Notes: generated by a model not told the origin, from the letters alone. Shown: positions 28,801 through 37,362, counted from the first letter of the stretch. The stretch is DNA of 64,000 nt from Methanosarcina sp. MTP4 (GCF_000970045.1 NZ_CP009505.1:2604001-2668000); one strand, 5' to 3'. Numbers and translations are program-made.

Positions 28801-31565
28801 TTCCGGTTGAACTCGTTAAGGAGAATCCCGGCTTCGGACGCCCGGGACGCCCCGGAGGTAAGTTTAGGGGTTTCCTCGTAAGCGGAATGGATGATCCTCT
28901 TCCGATTTTCCAGAAGGACCTTCCTATCGAGTTCCGTGAACTTGTTTATCCTGCCTTCATGGAGTTCCCGGATAAACGTGGAAAGGACGGGCCTTTCCTT
29001 AAAGGCGTTATGGAGAAGGGTTTCGGCATAGTTCCCCTCAAAAGCAGGGATCATGTCCTCAGGTTCGATTTTCCCTGCCTCGATATCCTTGACCATTGGG
29101 GCTGCAAGAGTGCCGAGCCCGGCTTTCCTGTACCCCAGGTACTGGCTCCAGAAAACAAGGGACAAAGTTTCGTTTCCCCAGCGGGAAATCCTGGATTTAA
29201 GCGTCCTCAGACTTACTTCTTCAAGCTCTTTCCCGAACATCTTCCCGAAATCAGCCCCTATCCGAGACCCGAAGTTTCCAGAGGACTCTATAAAAGCCTG
29301 TTTCGCCCCGGACACCGCTTCAAGAGCAAGCTCGAATTCCCCGGCTTCGACCCCGGCAGTTACAAGCCCGAATACCTTATCCGTGAATACGCCCTCAGCC
29401 ACATATTTCCTGAATGGGATGATCCACCGACCGTATTCTTCAAGCAGGGCCGGGTCGCTTTCAAAGCCCTTCCAGTATTCCCCGAAAAACTTCTTTCCCT
29501 TTGCTCCGGCAGCCTCAAGCTCATACTTGCGGGTTTCGCACTCGGAGAGGCAGGAGAGGTCAAGGAGAAGCTGGCTGTCCTTTGAAGGGGCTCCGAAGGC
29601 ATAACAGGCTGTGATTTCTTTTTTCAGCTTGCGGTACTTCGGGTTCAGGAATTTAAAGAGCCCATGGGACAGTTCCTCGAATTCAGAAGAATCAAGATCA
29701 AAAATCGAGGGGTAAAAAGTTTTTTCCACAAAGGAGTGCAGTTCCCTGTACTGCCTGAGTTTCGAGACCAGGGCTCCGGCTTCGGTCCTGGAACTTTCGG
29801 ACTCCCATTCACGGTTTTCCAGCATCTTTTTGTCCAGGGGCTTTGAGGCGGCAACAAGTTTTGCGGCATTGACCACATCCGAAAGTCCTTTAAGGGAAGC
29901 TGGCTTTGACGTTCCGGAAAGGTCGTTCAGGGCCTTGATCGCTTTTTCCAGAGCTTCAATGGTTTCGGCGCATTCCCCTGCAAAGGGTTCGAGTTCCTCA
30001 CAGTCCTGGGGAAGCACCAGCCCGGGTTCGCAGCCGTACCAGGGATTTTTCCGGACAGGCCCAAGAACAGGCAGCACCTGGCCCAGCTTTTCCAGGACGG
30101 ACTCGGCTTCAGTCCAGGCATCGAGGCTCCAATTCTCGGTCTCCTCGAATTTGAGCCCCGGCATTTTCCTGTCTTTTGCTTCGAAATAAGCCCTGGTCTT
30201 TTCCCTTACGCCGTAAAGGGTGTAGAGGCTGGAATAGAGCTTCCCTTCCGGTTCCCCGAGAGTCTTTGCATACTCATTAAGTTCCTTTTTCAGCTTTTCC
30301 AGTTCATTGATATCCCTGTCAGGGCTGATAGCCGCCGGAGCTGACCGGTTCAAGGTCTTTGACAACTCTTCGAGCACCGCTTTTTTCCGGGTCTTGTGGC
30401 TGTGGATTTCCAGGCAGAGGTCGCCCAGACCCGCAGCGTCCAGCCTGCTCTTCACAACCTGGAGGGCGGCCATCTTTTCACTGACAAAAAGGACGCTCTT
30501 CCCTATAGCCAGCAGCTCGGCAATGGTATTGGCAATGGTCTGGGACTTTCCGGTCCCAGGAGGCCCTTCGACCACAAGGTCCATTCCACTTTTCACATCC
30601 TCCGTAACAGCGATCTGGGAAGAGTCGGCGTCCAGGATATGGTAGGTGTCTTTTGCAGAGAGTTTCAGGTCCACGTCCTCTTCCAGAAAACCCGCTTCGA
30701 CGCTTTCGGGGTCTGTCGGATTGAAGATCCTCTGTACCAGGGGATGCTCTGCAGGGGACATTTCCTCGGGCCAGGTGGCAGGGTCCAGGTCCTTATACAT
30801 GACAAATTTCCTGAAGTTGAAGAAGTCGAGGCAGACCTCGGGAAGGACTTTCCAGCCAGGTTTTTCAGCAATTGCCTTGAGGACGTCTCCCAGATAACTG
30901 TCAATGCCTGCTCCCTCTTCCGGCATCTCAAACTCAGAGAGTTCGATTCCGAGCTCTTTCATCTTGGCCTGGAGGGTAATCGAGGTAAATATCTCGTCCC
31001 CGGTCCACTGCAGACTGAACTTACGCCCTTTCCCGATCCGTTTCAGCTCGACCGGGACCAGGACAAGAGGAGCTTTCGGGTTTTTCACGGAAGACCTGCT
31101 GTCCCCCCACTGCAGGAAACCGAGGGCCAGGTAGAGTACGGGGTAACCCTGTTCCTCAAAAATGGAATTTGCCTGGTTATGGACATAGAAAAGTTTTCTC
31201 TCAAGGGTTTCACTGTCCTCGGGAACATCCAGGAAAGGCTCGAAACGAGAAGAAGGAGCCCTGTTTTTTTCATCGGGAGTAAAGATTTTCCCGATCGTCT
31301 TAAACAGCTTGCTTTCCCCTTCGGGACCGGCATCCTCTCCAGCCCCCCCACCAGCGGATTTCCTGCCTTTTCCGGGCCCTTTTTTTGCCCTGAATTTCAT
31401 CGACTTTTCCTGCAGGACAAAAATCTCGTAGATCTCTGCAGGCGTTTTTCCCGTGATCGAAATGGTCCGTCTCTGCGAAGGGCGGTAATTGAGAAGGTTG
31501 TTTCGAAGGGAAAGGTCAAGCAAATTCTGCCTTAATGCTTCCAATTCCTGAGCTACGTCTACCAT
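25842..31565 (-). CDS. Giant DUF4011-type SF1 helicase with Vsr/DUF559-like nuclease and DUF3320 domains
   Basis: The 1907-residue protein has, in order: a DUF4011-type N-terminal region (beginning LRQNLLDLSLRNNLLNYRP); an SF1 helicase with Walker A GPPGTGKSQTIANT at residues 334-347 and Walker B VIIFDEASQVRPEDAVGAL near 970, then MGDSKQLPPT and a C-terminal motor part with LETIQGDERDVILLSVGFG and NVLITRARE; a nuclease-like domain at about 1255-1370 with LLGIECDGASYHSS and LRQQVLEGLGWNLYRVWSTDW, matching the Vsr/DUF559 fold; a roughly 300-residue acidic linker of repeated EPxSGxEP phrases; and a DUF3320-type C-terminus (about 1740-1907). Proteins of this build are suspected defence or repair factors. 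The start at 31565 has no clear ribosome site, and six 23-bp tandem repeats lie just upstream. It appears intact. Confidence 0.88.
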   Translation of the reverse strand: MVDVAQELEALRQNLLDLSLRNNLLNYRPSQRRTISITGKTPAEIYEIFVLQEKSMKFRAKKGPGKGRKSAGGGAGEDAGPEGESKLFKTIGKIFTPDEKNRAPSSRFEPFLDVPEDSETLERKLFYVHNQANSIFEEQGYPVLYLALGFLQWGDSRSSVKNPKAPLVLVPVELKRIGKGRKFSLQWTGDEIFTSITLQAKMKELGIELSEFEMPEEGAGIDSYLGDVLKAIAEKPGWKVLPEVCLDFFNFRKFVMYKDLDPATWPEEMSPAEHPLVQRIFNPTDPESVEAGFLEEDVDLKLSAKDTYHILDADSSQIAVTEDVKSGMDLVVEGPPGTGKSQTIANTIAELLAIGKSVLFVSEKMAALQVVKSRLDAAGLGDLCLEIHSHKTRKKAVLEELSKTLNRSAPAAISPDRDINELEKLKKELNEYAKTLGEPEGKLYSSLYTLYGVREKTRAYFEAKDRKMPGLKFEETENWSLDAWTEAESVLEKLGQVLPVLGPVRKNPWYGCEPGLVLPQDCEELEPFAGECAETIEALEKAIKALNDLSGTSKPASLKGLSDVVNAAKLVAASKPLDKKMLENREWESESSRTEAGALVSKLRQYRELHSFVEKTFYPSIFDLDSSEFEELSHGLFKFLNPKYRKLKKEITACYAFGAPSKDSQLLLDLSCLSECETRKYELEAAGAKGKKFFGEYWKGFESDPALLEEYGRWIIPFRKYVAEGVFTDKVFGLVTAGVEAGEFELALEAVSGAKQAFIESSGNFGSRIGADFGKMFGKELEEVSLRTLKSRISRWGNETLSLVFWSQYLGYRKAGLGTLAAPMVKDIEAGKIEPEDMIPAFEGNYAETLLHNAFKERPVLSTFIRELHEGRINKFTELDRKVLLENRKRIIHSAYEETPKLTSGASRASEAGILLNEFNRKRGHMPIRTLMTKAGGLVQKIKPCFMMSPLSISQYLDPRSTRFDVIIFDEASQVRPEDAVGALLRGNQVVVMGDSKQLPPTAFFDTVIDTPETEPDDYGTAGDMESILNVCKRGFPIKTLRWHYRSRHESLIAVSNQEFYDNRLYVYPSPMQKDERLGLKFMHLPDAVYDRGKSGANRVEAKAVARAVFEHVVKYPDKSLGVGTFNVKQQEAIQEEIEVLIKANPGIDLNSGTREGEHFFVKNLETIQGDERDVILLSVGFGFDGNRKLSLNFGPLNREGGERRLNVLITRAREKCVVFANFTSRDLHLDENSSFGLRALKVFLEFAENGRLPTPAGSEEEFDSPFEETVSDFLRENGFEIHRQIGCAGYRLDLAVPDPRYPGRYLLGIECDGASYHSSPVARDRDRLRQQVLEGLGWNLYRVWSTDWYLRPKESKAALLEVVQKEFEAAKMEVGDVFEPVEFIDPGAEEESVAEPDLGTESTSTAQLEAGTSSGAEMENEIKPESEESPELRSNEDTSETRNNKGQRTITRVGEEPLYFAGERAEEDSDVSGLELENDEAVGGDFLPELTSKAEAIAPLTSETSKTRSPRKSGKSKLLKFEAENECDPDDVSGKGAKFVPEPDFEKLNFFEASPEIDPIDWSGARGKKIRKPFVYNFGSPEDMGLEPDVDSEPVSGSEPYSDTEPVSGPEPGAEPELSGLESEFEPEKRFETGERVEFETEIKAEIEAPGFPGPEYRARPEPELEPEPGFELETDFGPETEPENGSEFLSYEYEVSDTGESDKVSPDKGNGSKLPVDNEDSLETRVPVYTVCTAFGLSESCGILDISAEELEAVVVKIVDCEGPVHVEELLQRIKIQCKIPRMLGKIKQSILDAVTSAEMAERLRVKGDFLWPVSEPAYLLRRRDGDTPPKIEWICDEEIREAVRFVLDNQYSTPLDDLVIQASRVLGIKITRKNARDRIESLIRSGIESNELTRMPNEMIYFAE

Positions 31566-31584
31566 AGAAATACCAGGCCCTGTT

Positions 31585-31721
31585 CACATGATCAATGAAT
31601 ATTTTTCATGTAATCAATAAAATATTTAACACGTAATCAATTAAATATTTAACACGTAATCAATAAAATATTTTTCACGTAATCAATAAAATATTTTTCA
31701 CGTAATCAATAAAATACATTG
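31585..31721. repeat. 23-bp iterons directly upstream of the giant helicase gene
   Basis: There are six tandem units of cacgtaatcaataaaatattt; the first is 22 nt and diverged, the last slightly diverged. They occupy the region 20-156 nt before the ATG at 31565, so they overlap the expected promoter. The AT-rich units themselves could provide TATA-like elements on the minus strand. They could be operator sites, a multi-start promoter or a slippage-prone tract. Confidence 0.85.
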
Positions 31722-31974
31722 GGATACTGGATAAGAATACAGGATGATTGCTAATAAATTTTGTCAATGTTACGCAGGGAAAATTACGGGGAGAGAAAAA
31801 TACTCCCTGTTCCGAAAAGAAAGTTTTTCCCGGAAATAATTTCTGCACCTCATCTTTTAAATTATTTTTTAAATAAAACTTTCTATCAATATATCCGCCA
31901 ATCATTCCAGTAATACATTCAAGTAATTATTCTCAGGTCTTTAACTTACCGATCTTTACCTGCCCGTCTTCCTG

Positions 31975-32955
31975 CTATTTACTCCCGGTTTTATCCTGCC
32001 CTTCCCCGGAACGCCTGAATAAGCCGGCTGGTTTTCCGGACAGTGAAACTTCCCCGCCGGAATTCCCTTCGGCAGCCTCCTCCCCTTCCAGGCTCACCAG
32101 GAATGAACTTGAAAGGATCAGGGCGCAGCCCAGCAGGGTGCTCCGGTAAACAGGGTCATCGAGAATAAGGTATGAAAAGAGAATGGCACTCACCGGTTCG
32201 AGCAGGGAAATGATACCGGCGTTCTGGGCTTTCACGTGCATAAGCCCCGTGAAGTAAAGGATTGAACCAAGAGCGGTGATCATCACCCCCAGGAAGAGGA
32301 GCACTAACAGGTTTTCGAGCAGGGAGGAAGCAGGAGCTCCCAGTGAATAAGGAAGCAGGAGCACAAGGGTCACGGCTGTCGAAAGGAAAAGCTGTTCCAG
32401 GCCCGAATATTCATCCCTGAGGTGCCGGGAGGTCATGATGATACAGGCATAGAAAAAACCCGCCGAAAGCCCCATCAATATGCCGAAGAGATAAGCAGAA
32501 CCAGAGATTCCCCCAACGAAAGAGAAATTTTCCGGTCCCACCACAATTGCCACTCCGACGAGGGAAAAGACTAGAGCTGCAAAGCTTCGTATATTCGGCT
32601 TCTCCTTCAGGAAAAAGGGAGCCAGAAGAACCACGTAAATAGGGGCGGTGTAAAGGAGCAAGGCGGAAATCGAGACATTGGTGTAGCGGACAGCCGTGTA
32701 ATAAGAAAGCAGAACCCCTGCCTGCCAGACTCCGAGGAGGAAGAGGGTTTTTCGTTTTCCCTTTAAACGTGTCCCGGAAAGCCGGCCCGTGGCTGCCATG
32801 TATGCGGCAAGGAAAAGGAACCCGAAAAGGAGCTGGTAAAACACCACCGGCCCTGCAGCCATATTCTTTATGTACATGAAAAAGATACCTGCAAACCCAT
32901 AGATTACGGATGCGGCAATAACCTGGGCGCTGGCCTTTACTTGCCGGGATTCCAT
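31975..32955 (-). CDS. EamA/DMT-family transporter, paralogue 2
   Basis: This is a ten-helix drug/metabolite transporter with two EamA repeats, recognisably similar to the protein at 24411-25400 (LLYTAPIYVVLLAPFFLKEK versus LLYTAPVYVTLLSPFLLKEK; LLEPVSAILFSYLIL). The frame extends to 33174, but the extra 73 residues (with RGPWYVFSHSLFSFSN) do not look like transporter sequence. ATG 32955 (MESRQVKASAQVIAAS) puts the first helix near the N-terminus and lies about 30 nt below a TATA-like tattatttaatta. The C-terminal tail is hydrophilic and glycine/serine rich. Substrate unknown. Confidence 0.86.
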   Translation of the reverse strand: MESRQVKASAQVIAASVIYGFAGIFFMYIKNMAAGPVVFYQLLFGFLFLAAYMAATGRLSGTRLKGKRKTLFLLGVWQAGVLLSYYTAVRYTNVSISALLLYTAPIYVVLLAPFFLKEKPNIRSFAALVFSLVGVAIVVGPENFSFVGGISGSAYLFGILMGLSAGFFYACIIMTSRHLRDEYSGLEQLFLSTAVTLVLLLPYSLGAPASSLLENLLVLLFLGVMITALGSILYFTGLMHVKAQNAGIISLLEPVSAILFSYLILDDPVYRSTLLGCALILSSSFLVSLEGEEAAEGNSGGEVSLSGKPAGLFRRSGEGQDKTGSK

Positions 32956-33257
32956 GACCTGCTCAATACGGGGTTTAATTAAATAATACTTTCCTGAGTG
33001 TGCTGAAAGTACCATCCTGAGCTTCCTGTTCTCCGCGGTTTCCGGAATACTCCGGGAGAAAATATTGGAAAAGGAAAAGAGGGAATGTGAAAAAACGTAC
33101 CATGGACCCCGTATTTGAACAAAATACACCTCGAAATTTAGCAAGAATCCCTGTAAATTGATGTATAAAAACAATTTTATAAAATAGTTTCGATAACATT
33201 AAATACTGCCAAAACAATTATTTACATGAACAGGCGAGTGCGGAAACGGAGAACTAG

Positions 33258-33310
33258 GGGCGTGTTTGGGTTCTTTAATGACTATCATCACATCACCCCC
33301 AAACACGCCC
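33258..33310. repeat. Perfect 13-bp inverted repeat gggcgtgtttggg
   Basis: The arms at 33258-33270 and 33298-33310 are exact reverse complements, with 27 nt between. The element is GC-rich in an AT-rich spacer. It may be a transcription terminator or the joined ends of a lost mobile element. Confidence 0.7.
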
Positions 33311-33510
33311 ATGCCCTTCAATCCACACAGCTTTTTCAACCCTGATTAAAGAGAGACAAAAAATAGAAGCCCTGCCGGAATTTGCTGTCAACTTTTCTGT
33401 CTGCCTTAGTTGTTCTGTCTGCTAAATAAGAAGCCATCTAAAATCCTTCCTGCCCGGCAGGGCTTCCAAGTTGCTTTTTTTAATGAGATTCTTTTTCAAC
33501 TATCCATATT

Positions 33511-33570
33511 CCATACTTTAGAATTCCATACTTTAGAATTCCATACTTTAGAATTCCATACTTTAGAATT
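33511..33570. repeat. 15-bp tandem repeat (ccatactttagaatt), four exact units
   Basis: Four identical units are followed by a diverged one. The array lies 35 nt before the tatC fragment and resembles none of the other arrays in the window. Confidence 0.95.
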
Positions 33571-33605
33571 CCAAAATTTCGATTTTCAAGCTGCATCGAT
33601 GCTGT

Positions 33606-33720
33606 TTCTCTTCTTCACTCCCAGCACCCTTACGACCACCATGCTGATCTCGAAAAAGATAACCATGGGAATGGCTACCATGAACTGGCTGATGACGTAA
33701 GGGGCATTATCGCAGCCCCT
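33606..33720 (-). pseudogene. Fragment of tatC 3' end
   Basis: Read on the minus strand, this segment encodes VISQFMVAIPMVIFFEIS and then MVVVRVLGVKK, almost identical to the end of the intact TatC at 36502-37263 (VISQVMVAIPMVIFFEIS). The upstream part (ggggctgcgataatgcccc) matches the GAAITPPD codons but lacks one base, so it is frameshifted. Only about 115 bp of the gene remain. It is a relic of a duplication or recombination of the tat locus, 3 kb from the parent gene. It has no start codon and should not be translated. Confidence 0.85.
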
Positions 33721-33753
33721 GCAAACTCTTGTTAATAGTCTGGGTTCCACATT

Positions 33754-33797
33754 TTTAAGCGCATATCTGTCTCTTGATGTTGAATTATGCGCTTAAA
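33754..33797. repeat. 12-bp inverted repeat tttaagcgcata
   Basis: The arms at 33754-33765 and 33786-33797 pair perfectly around a 20-nt loop, just beyond the tatC fragment. Possible terminator or regulatory hairpin. Confidence 0.55.
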
Positions 33798-34054
33798 TTT
33801 AAGCACGTCACCCTCTTGGAGGGATTTCAAAATCGGCATCAATGAAGATCATGGATTCGTAAAAATGCCCATACACGCTTAAAAGTTGGGAAGTGATGCT
33901 ATTTTTTAACAGACATACTCATTTTCCATTTAGGATTCTCCAAGTTGGTTTTTGCGAGAAGTGTTCTCTTATCCCTTAAGATTCGCTAGCTTACATGAAT
34001 TTTGCCAAAGTATAGACTCAAATAAATAATATACTCCTGAAATATATTAAACTC

Positions 34055-34430
34055 TTGAATTATATATTAGTCCTGCACAGTGCTATATAAATCCAACTAT
34101 TATTCCTTTAACACTTATACATAATTTATAGATAAACTTCAAAAATATTTAAATATTGGATTAAAGATGGGATTTTTAGATGATGCCTTTGAATAACAGA
34201 ATAGTGAAAAAATGAAGGGTATTTTTAAAGGCACTCCTTAAAGAAATTCAACTCATGCATTATATATTAATCTTGCACAGTGCTATATAGTTTTAACTAT
34301 GATTCCTTTAAAACTTATATATAATTTATATATACTTCAAAAATATTTAAATATTGGATTAAAACTGGGCTTTTTAGATGATGTCTCTGGATAACAAAAT
34401 AGAGAGAGAAGAGAGGGTAGCTTTAAAGGC
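34055..34430. repeat. Two tandem copies (period ~200 bp) of a promoter-like region
   Basis: Copy one (about 34055-34235) and copy two (about 34256-34430) share tgcacagtgctatata, attcctttaa, cttcaaaaatatttaaatat and tttttagatgatg in the same order. Each contains TATA-like boxes (tatatattaa, acttatatataattt). The region immediately precedes the PEF-CTERM surface-protein gene, so that gene may have two alternative promoters. Confidence 0.8.
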
Positions 34431-34495
34431 ACAGTTAAAAGATGAAATCTAAAAGAAAAAGTGAGAAATATCTTATAAATTGGGTGGGATTTAAA

Positions 34496-36403
34496 ATGGA
34501 ACGTAAAACAAATAAGAATAACTGTAGTTTTGCAGTAATATTTACTTTCTCAATATTAATTATAAGTATGCTTGCAATTCCTGTGTATGCAGCCGATTGG
34601 CCGATGTGGAGAAATGACCAGGGAAGTACCGGAGCTTCGGCAGAAACTATCAATTTACCACTGACAGAAAAATGGCATTCTAGTGCACCTTCTGTGGAAG
34701 AAAATGGTGCAGTTGTTTCAAATGGAATTATATATATGTCTACTGATGATGGTAAACTATATGCCTTTGTAGTTGCAACCGGGACAGTAGTACCCGGATT
34801 TCCAGTTGCTACAGGATTCAACTATGGTTCACCAGCAATTGACGTTTCAAATCAAAAAGTATATGCTTTAGCGAGTAGCAAATTATTTGCTTTCAATTTG
34901 GACGGAACTAATGCATGGACCCAGACCGTAGGAACTATTGGAACTAATTATAATGAAGGACCTGTAATTGATGAAGGATATGTGTATATAAAAGCTGGAA
35001 ATCAATTACGAAAATATAGTTCTACAGGAGTATTGCAATGGAATTCTACAACATCGGGGACTAACACACAACCGTCAATAATGGGCAACTATGTGTATTC
35101 AAATTCTGAATACGGTCAAATTAGAAAATATGATAAAGCAACTGGAGCTGAAATTATAGGCGGAGGCTTCCCTATTTCAACATCATCTGGTGCCTCTGTA
35201 CCGGCTGTTGTAAATGGAAAAATATTCTTTAAAGGAACTCAAACATATGCATATGATGCTAACACAGGTGCTTTGCTCTGGCAACAACCCTCTGGTGGAG
35301 ATAGTACCTGGTCAGGATCTCCAGCTGTATATAATGGAGTCGTATATGTTTACGGTTGGGATGGAGTAATGTATGCATTTGATGAAAATACAGGTACTCC
35401 TATGGCAGGTTTCCCGTCAACTATTTTAAATCCAAGTGGTGACCGTAATTGGAATTCACCCGCAGTTGCAGGCGATAAAGTGTTCATCGGCGCTGGAACC
35501 AGTCAAAAATTGAAAGTTCTGGGAGCTGCAGGAACAGCAAATGCTGGAGTAGTATTAGAAGAACACCTTGCATTTTCAACTGATCCTCAGGGTTTCGATC
35601 TGTGCTCACCTATAATATCCGATGGTGTTGTTTTTGCAATGCTTGATGGTGGAGGACTTTATGCATATTTCGACAGTGGGACAATTTGGATCGGTGGAGC
35701 TATAGTGATAGAGAATGATGAAGATTGTACTGAATCACAGGATGTAACACTGGATCTTGACAGAGGTTCTAATAATTTAGTTACTGAAATGAGAATTTCA
35801 GAAGACCCATTTTTTGCAGGAGCAGTTTGGGAACCTTATGCAACTAATAAAATGTGGACTCTTTCCTCAGGATATGAAACCAAAACCGTATATGTTCAAT
35901 ATAGAGATTCAAACGGCGAACTCTCAAATGTATTCAATGATCAGATAGAATATTCCGAAAACTGCGGAGCTACTCCTTCAGTGGAATCCGCTGACACCGA
36001 TGGGAAGAAAAAAGATACTTTCGTTCAAGGACAGTCGATCTACGTTATAGGAAGCAACTATGATCCTTCCACTACGTATGATCTCTATGTGGTCGAAGAC
36101 ACCACATGGAGTGATCACTTGACAATTCCTGAAAGGGTCTCATTAACCGCTAAATGGGTAACCTCAGATAGCTCAGGTAATTTACCTGTTACAAAAATAT
36201 GGGACGACTCAGTACTTGGCACATATGATGTAATTATTGATGTCAATAGTAACGGAATATATGATGTGGGTATCGACGCTATAGACGACATGGACGTGAA
36301 CAATGCAGGCTTCTCGACAGAAGTCCCAGAGTTCCCGACAGTTGCACTCCCGATGGCTGCAATCCTCTGCCTGGCATTTGTGTTCCAGCGCAGAAAAGAC
36401 TAA
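34496..36403 (+). CDS. PQQ-type beta-propeller surface protein with PEF-CTERM sorting signal
   Basis: I start at ATG 34496 (MERKTNKNN) because gggtgggat lies just before it; the frame also has an ATG at 34442. The roughly 635-residue protein has a signal peptide (FAVIFTFSILIISMLAIP, cleavage near VYAADW) and a beta-propeller of PQQ-like blades to about residue 370 (NGIIYMSTDDGKLYAF, NGVVYVYGWDGVMYAFDENTG). Beta-sandwich-like modules follow. The C-terminus is VPEFPTVALPMAAILCLAF plus a basic end, the PEF-CTERM signal that archaeosortases process in Methanosarcina. It is therefore exported, cut and probably lipid-linked at the cell surface. No archaeosortase is in the window. Codon use is AT-rich compared with the tat genes that follow. 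Confidence 0.9.
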   Translation: MERKTNKNNCSFAVIFTFSILIISMLAIPVYAADWPMWRNDQGSTGASAETINLPLTEKWHSSAPSVEENGAVVSNGIIYMSTDDGKLYAFVVATGTVVPGFPVATGFNYGSPAIDVSNQKVYALASSKLFAFNLDGTNAWTQTVGTIGTNYNEGPVIDEGYVYIKAGNQLRKYSSTGVLQWNSTTSGTNTQPSIMGNYVYSNSEYGQIRKYDKATGAEIIGGGFPISTSSGASVPAVVNGKIFFKGTQTYAYDANTGALLWQQPSGGDSTWSGSPAVYNGVVYVYGWDGVMYAFDENTGTPMAGFPSTILNPSGDRNWNSPAVAGDKVFIGAGTSQKLKVLGAAGTANAGVVLEEHLAFSTDPQGFDLCSPIISDGVVFAMLDGGGLYAYFDSGTIWIGGAIVIENDEDCTESQDVTLDLDRGSNNLVTEMRISEDPFFAGAVWEPYATNKMWTLSSGYETKTVYVQYRDSNGELSNVFNDQIEYSENCGATPSVESADTDGKKKDTFVQGQSIYVIGSNYDPSTTYDLYVVEDTTWSDHLTIPERVSLTAKWVTSDSSGNLPVTKIWDDSVLGTYDVIIDVNSNGIYDVGIDAIDDMDVNNAGFSTEVPEFPTVALPMAAILCLAFVFQRRKD

Positions 36404-36501
36404 AATCTTAAATCTATATAAATTTTAAAATATTCGGGGCTTTAAGCTCCAATCTTTTTTACTTTTATGGTCGTTTCTCTGTCACTCATTTTCAAGCAAA
36501 A

Positions 36502-37263
36502 TTAGCTCAAATCCTCTGTCGCCCTCAGTTCATTGTTTTTCTTCACTCCCAGCACCCTCACAACCACCATGCTGATTTCGAAAAAGATAACCATGGGAAT
36601 GGCTACCATGACCTGGCTGATTACGTCAGGAGGCGTTATCGCAGCCCCTGAAAACAGGAAAATGATGTAGATGTGCTTTCGGTAGGTTACAAGAGTTTCA
36701 TACTTCACGAAACCATTCCTGGTAAGGAAGGTTAGCACGATTGGAAGCTCGAAGATCAGCCCGAAAAGGGCTGTTCCTGCTGCTGCAAAGGAGATGAACT
36801 TGAAGACCGAATAGGTCGCGGAAATCCCTGATCCTGCTGCGTTCAGGTAGAGGTATTTCAGGAAAAGGGGTAGCATTATAAAGTAAGCGTAGGAAGCCCC
36901 AAGGATGAACATGACAAGGGAGGCCGAACTTAAGAAGACGAACTGGCTGCGTCTGACAACTACCGGATTCCTGAAAGCAAAGCGCTGTGAAATGCCCCTG
37001 TAGATGTAAAAGGCAATAAAAGGCAGAGCTAACAGGAGCCCGATGATGACAGAGAGCTTTAGCTTGAGCATCATCACTTCCAGAGGGGTGACGTAGACAA
37101 GTTTTGCACCTTCCGGGAGGAGATCCTCTTTCATCCTTTCTATCAGGGGGCCTGTAAACTGGAAAGACAGCGCAACGCCCGAAAACAGGACTGCCGCGAT
37201 TAATACCAGTTTTTTTCGCAGGGTCAGCAGGATTACGCTTAAACTTTCAATAGCTTCAGACAT
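36502..37263 (-). CDS. tatC: Twin-arginine translocase TatC, paralogue lacking the signal-binding glutamates
   Basis: The 253-residue protein has six membrane helices and TatC hallmarks: VTPLEVMMLKLKLS after helix 1, FELPIVLTFLTRNGFV in helix 4, and ITPPDVISQVMVAIPM (the D211-equivalent) before helix 6. The N-terminus reads SVILLTLRKKL where TatC normally has HLxELRxRL, so the E15-equivalent is lost. The first cytoplasmic loop (RFAFRNPVVVRRSQ) lacks the YxHE motif, so the E103-equivalent is also missing. The glutamate of the FELP motif (E170-equivalent) is kept. It is divergent from the second tatC, with a TATA box (gatataaaag, about 37294-37303) suggesting a nearly leaderless start at 37263. 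It probably works as partner of the other TatC. Confidence 0.9.
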   Translation of the reverse strand: MSEAIESLSVILLTLRKKLVLIAAVLFSGVALSFQFTGPLIERMKEDLLPEGAKLVYVTPLEVMMLKLKLSVIIGLLLALPFIAFYIYRGISQRFAFRNPVVVRRSQFVFLSSASLVMFILGASYAYFIMLPLFLKYLYLNAAGSGISATYSVFKFISFAAAGTALFGLIFELPIVLTFLTRNGFVKYETLVTYRKHIYIIFLFSGAAITPPDVISQVMVAIPMVIFFEISMVVVRVLGVKKNNELRATEDLS

Positions 37264-37362
37264 ATGGAGTACCTTTTTTGCAACGCAAAAGCGCTTTTAT
37301 ATCGTTTTTCATCCACTTTCTTTTTGTCCCTTTTTATTACCCACTTTCTTTTGTTCCACACC

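Noticed and set aside
30396-31535. 379-codon plus-strand frame opposite the helicase N-terminus
   Set aside because: It is antisense to conserved DUF4011 and Walker A sequence, with no homology-like pattern.
33410-33700. 96-codon plus-strand ORF with FHTLEFHTLEF repeats
   Set aside because: It is made of the 15-bp tandem repeat and the antisense of the tatC fragment.
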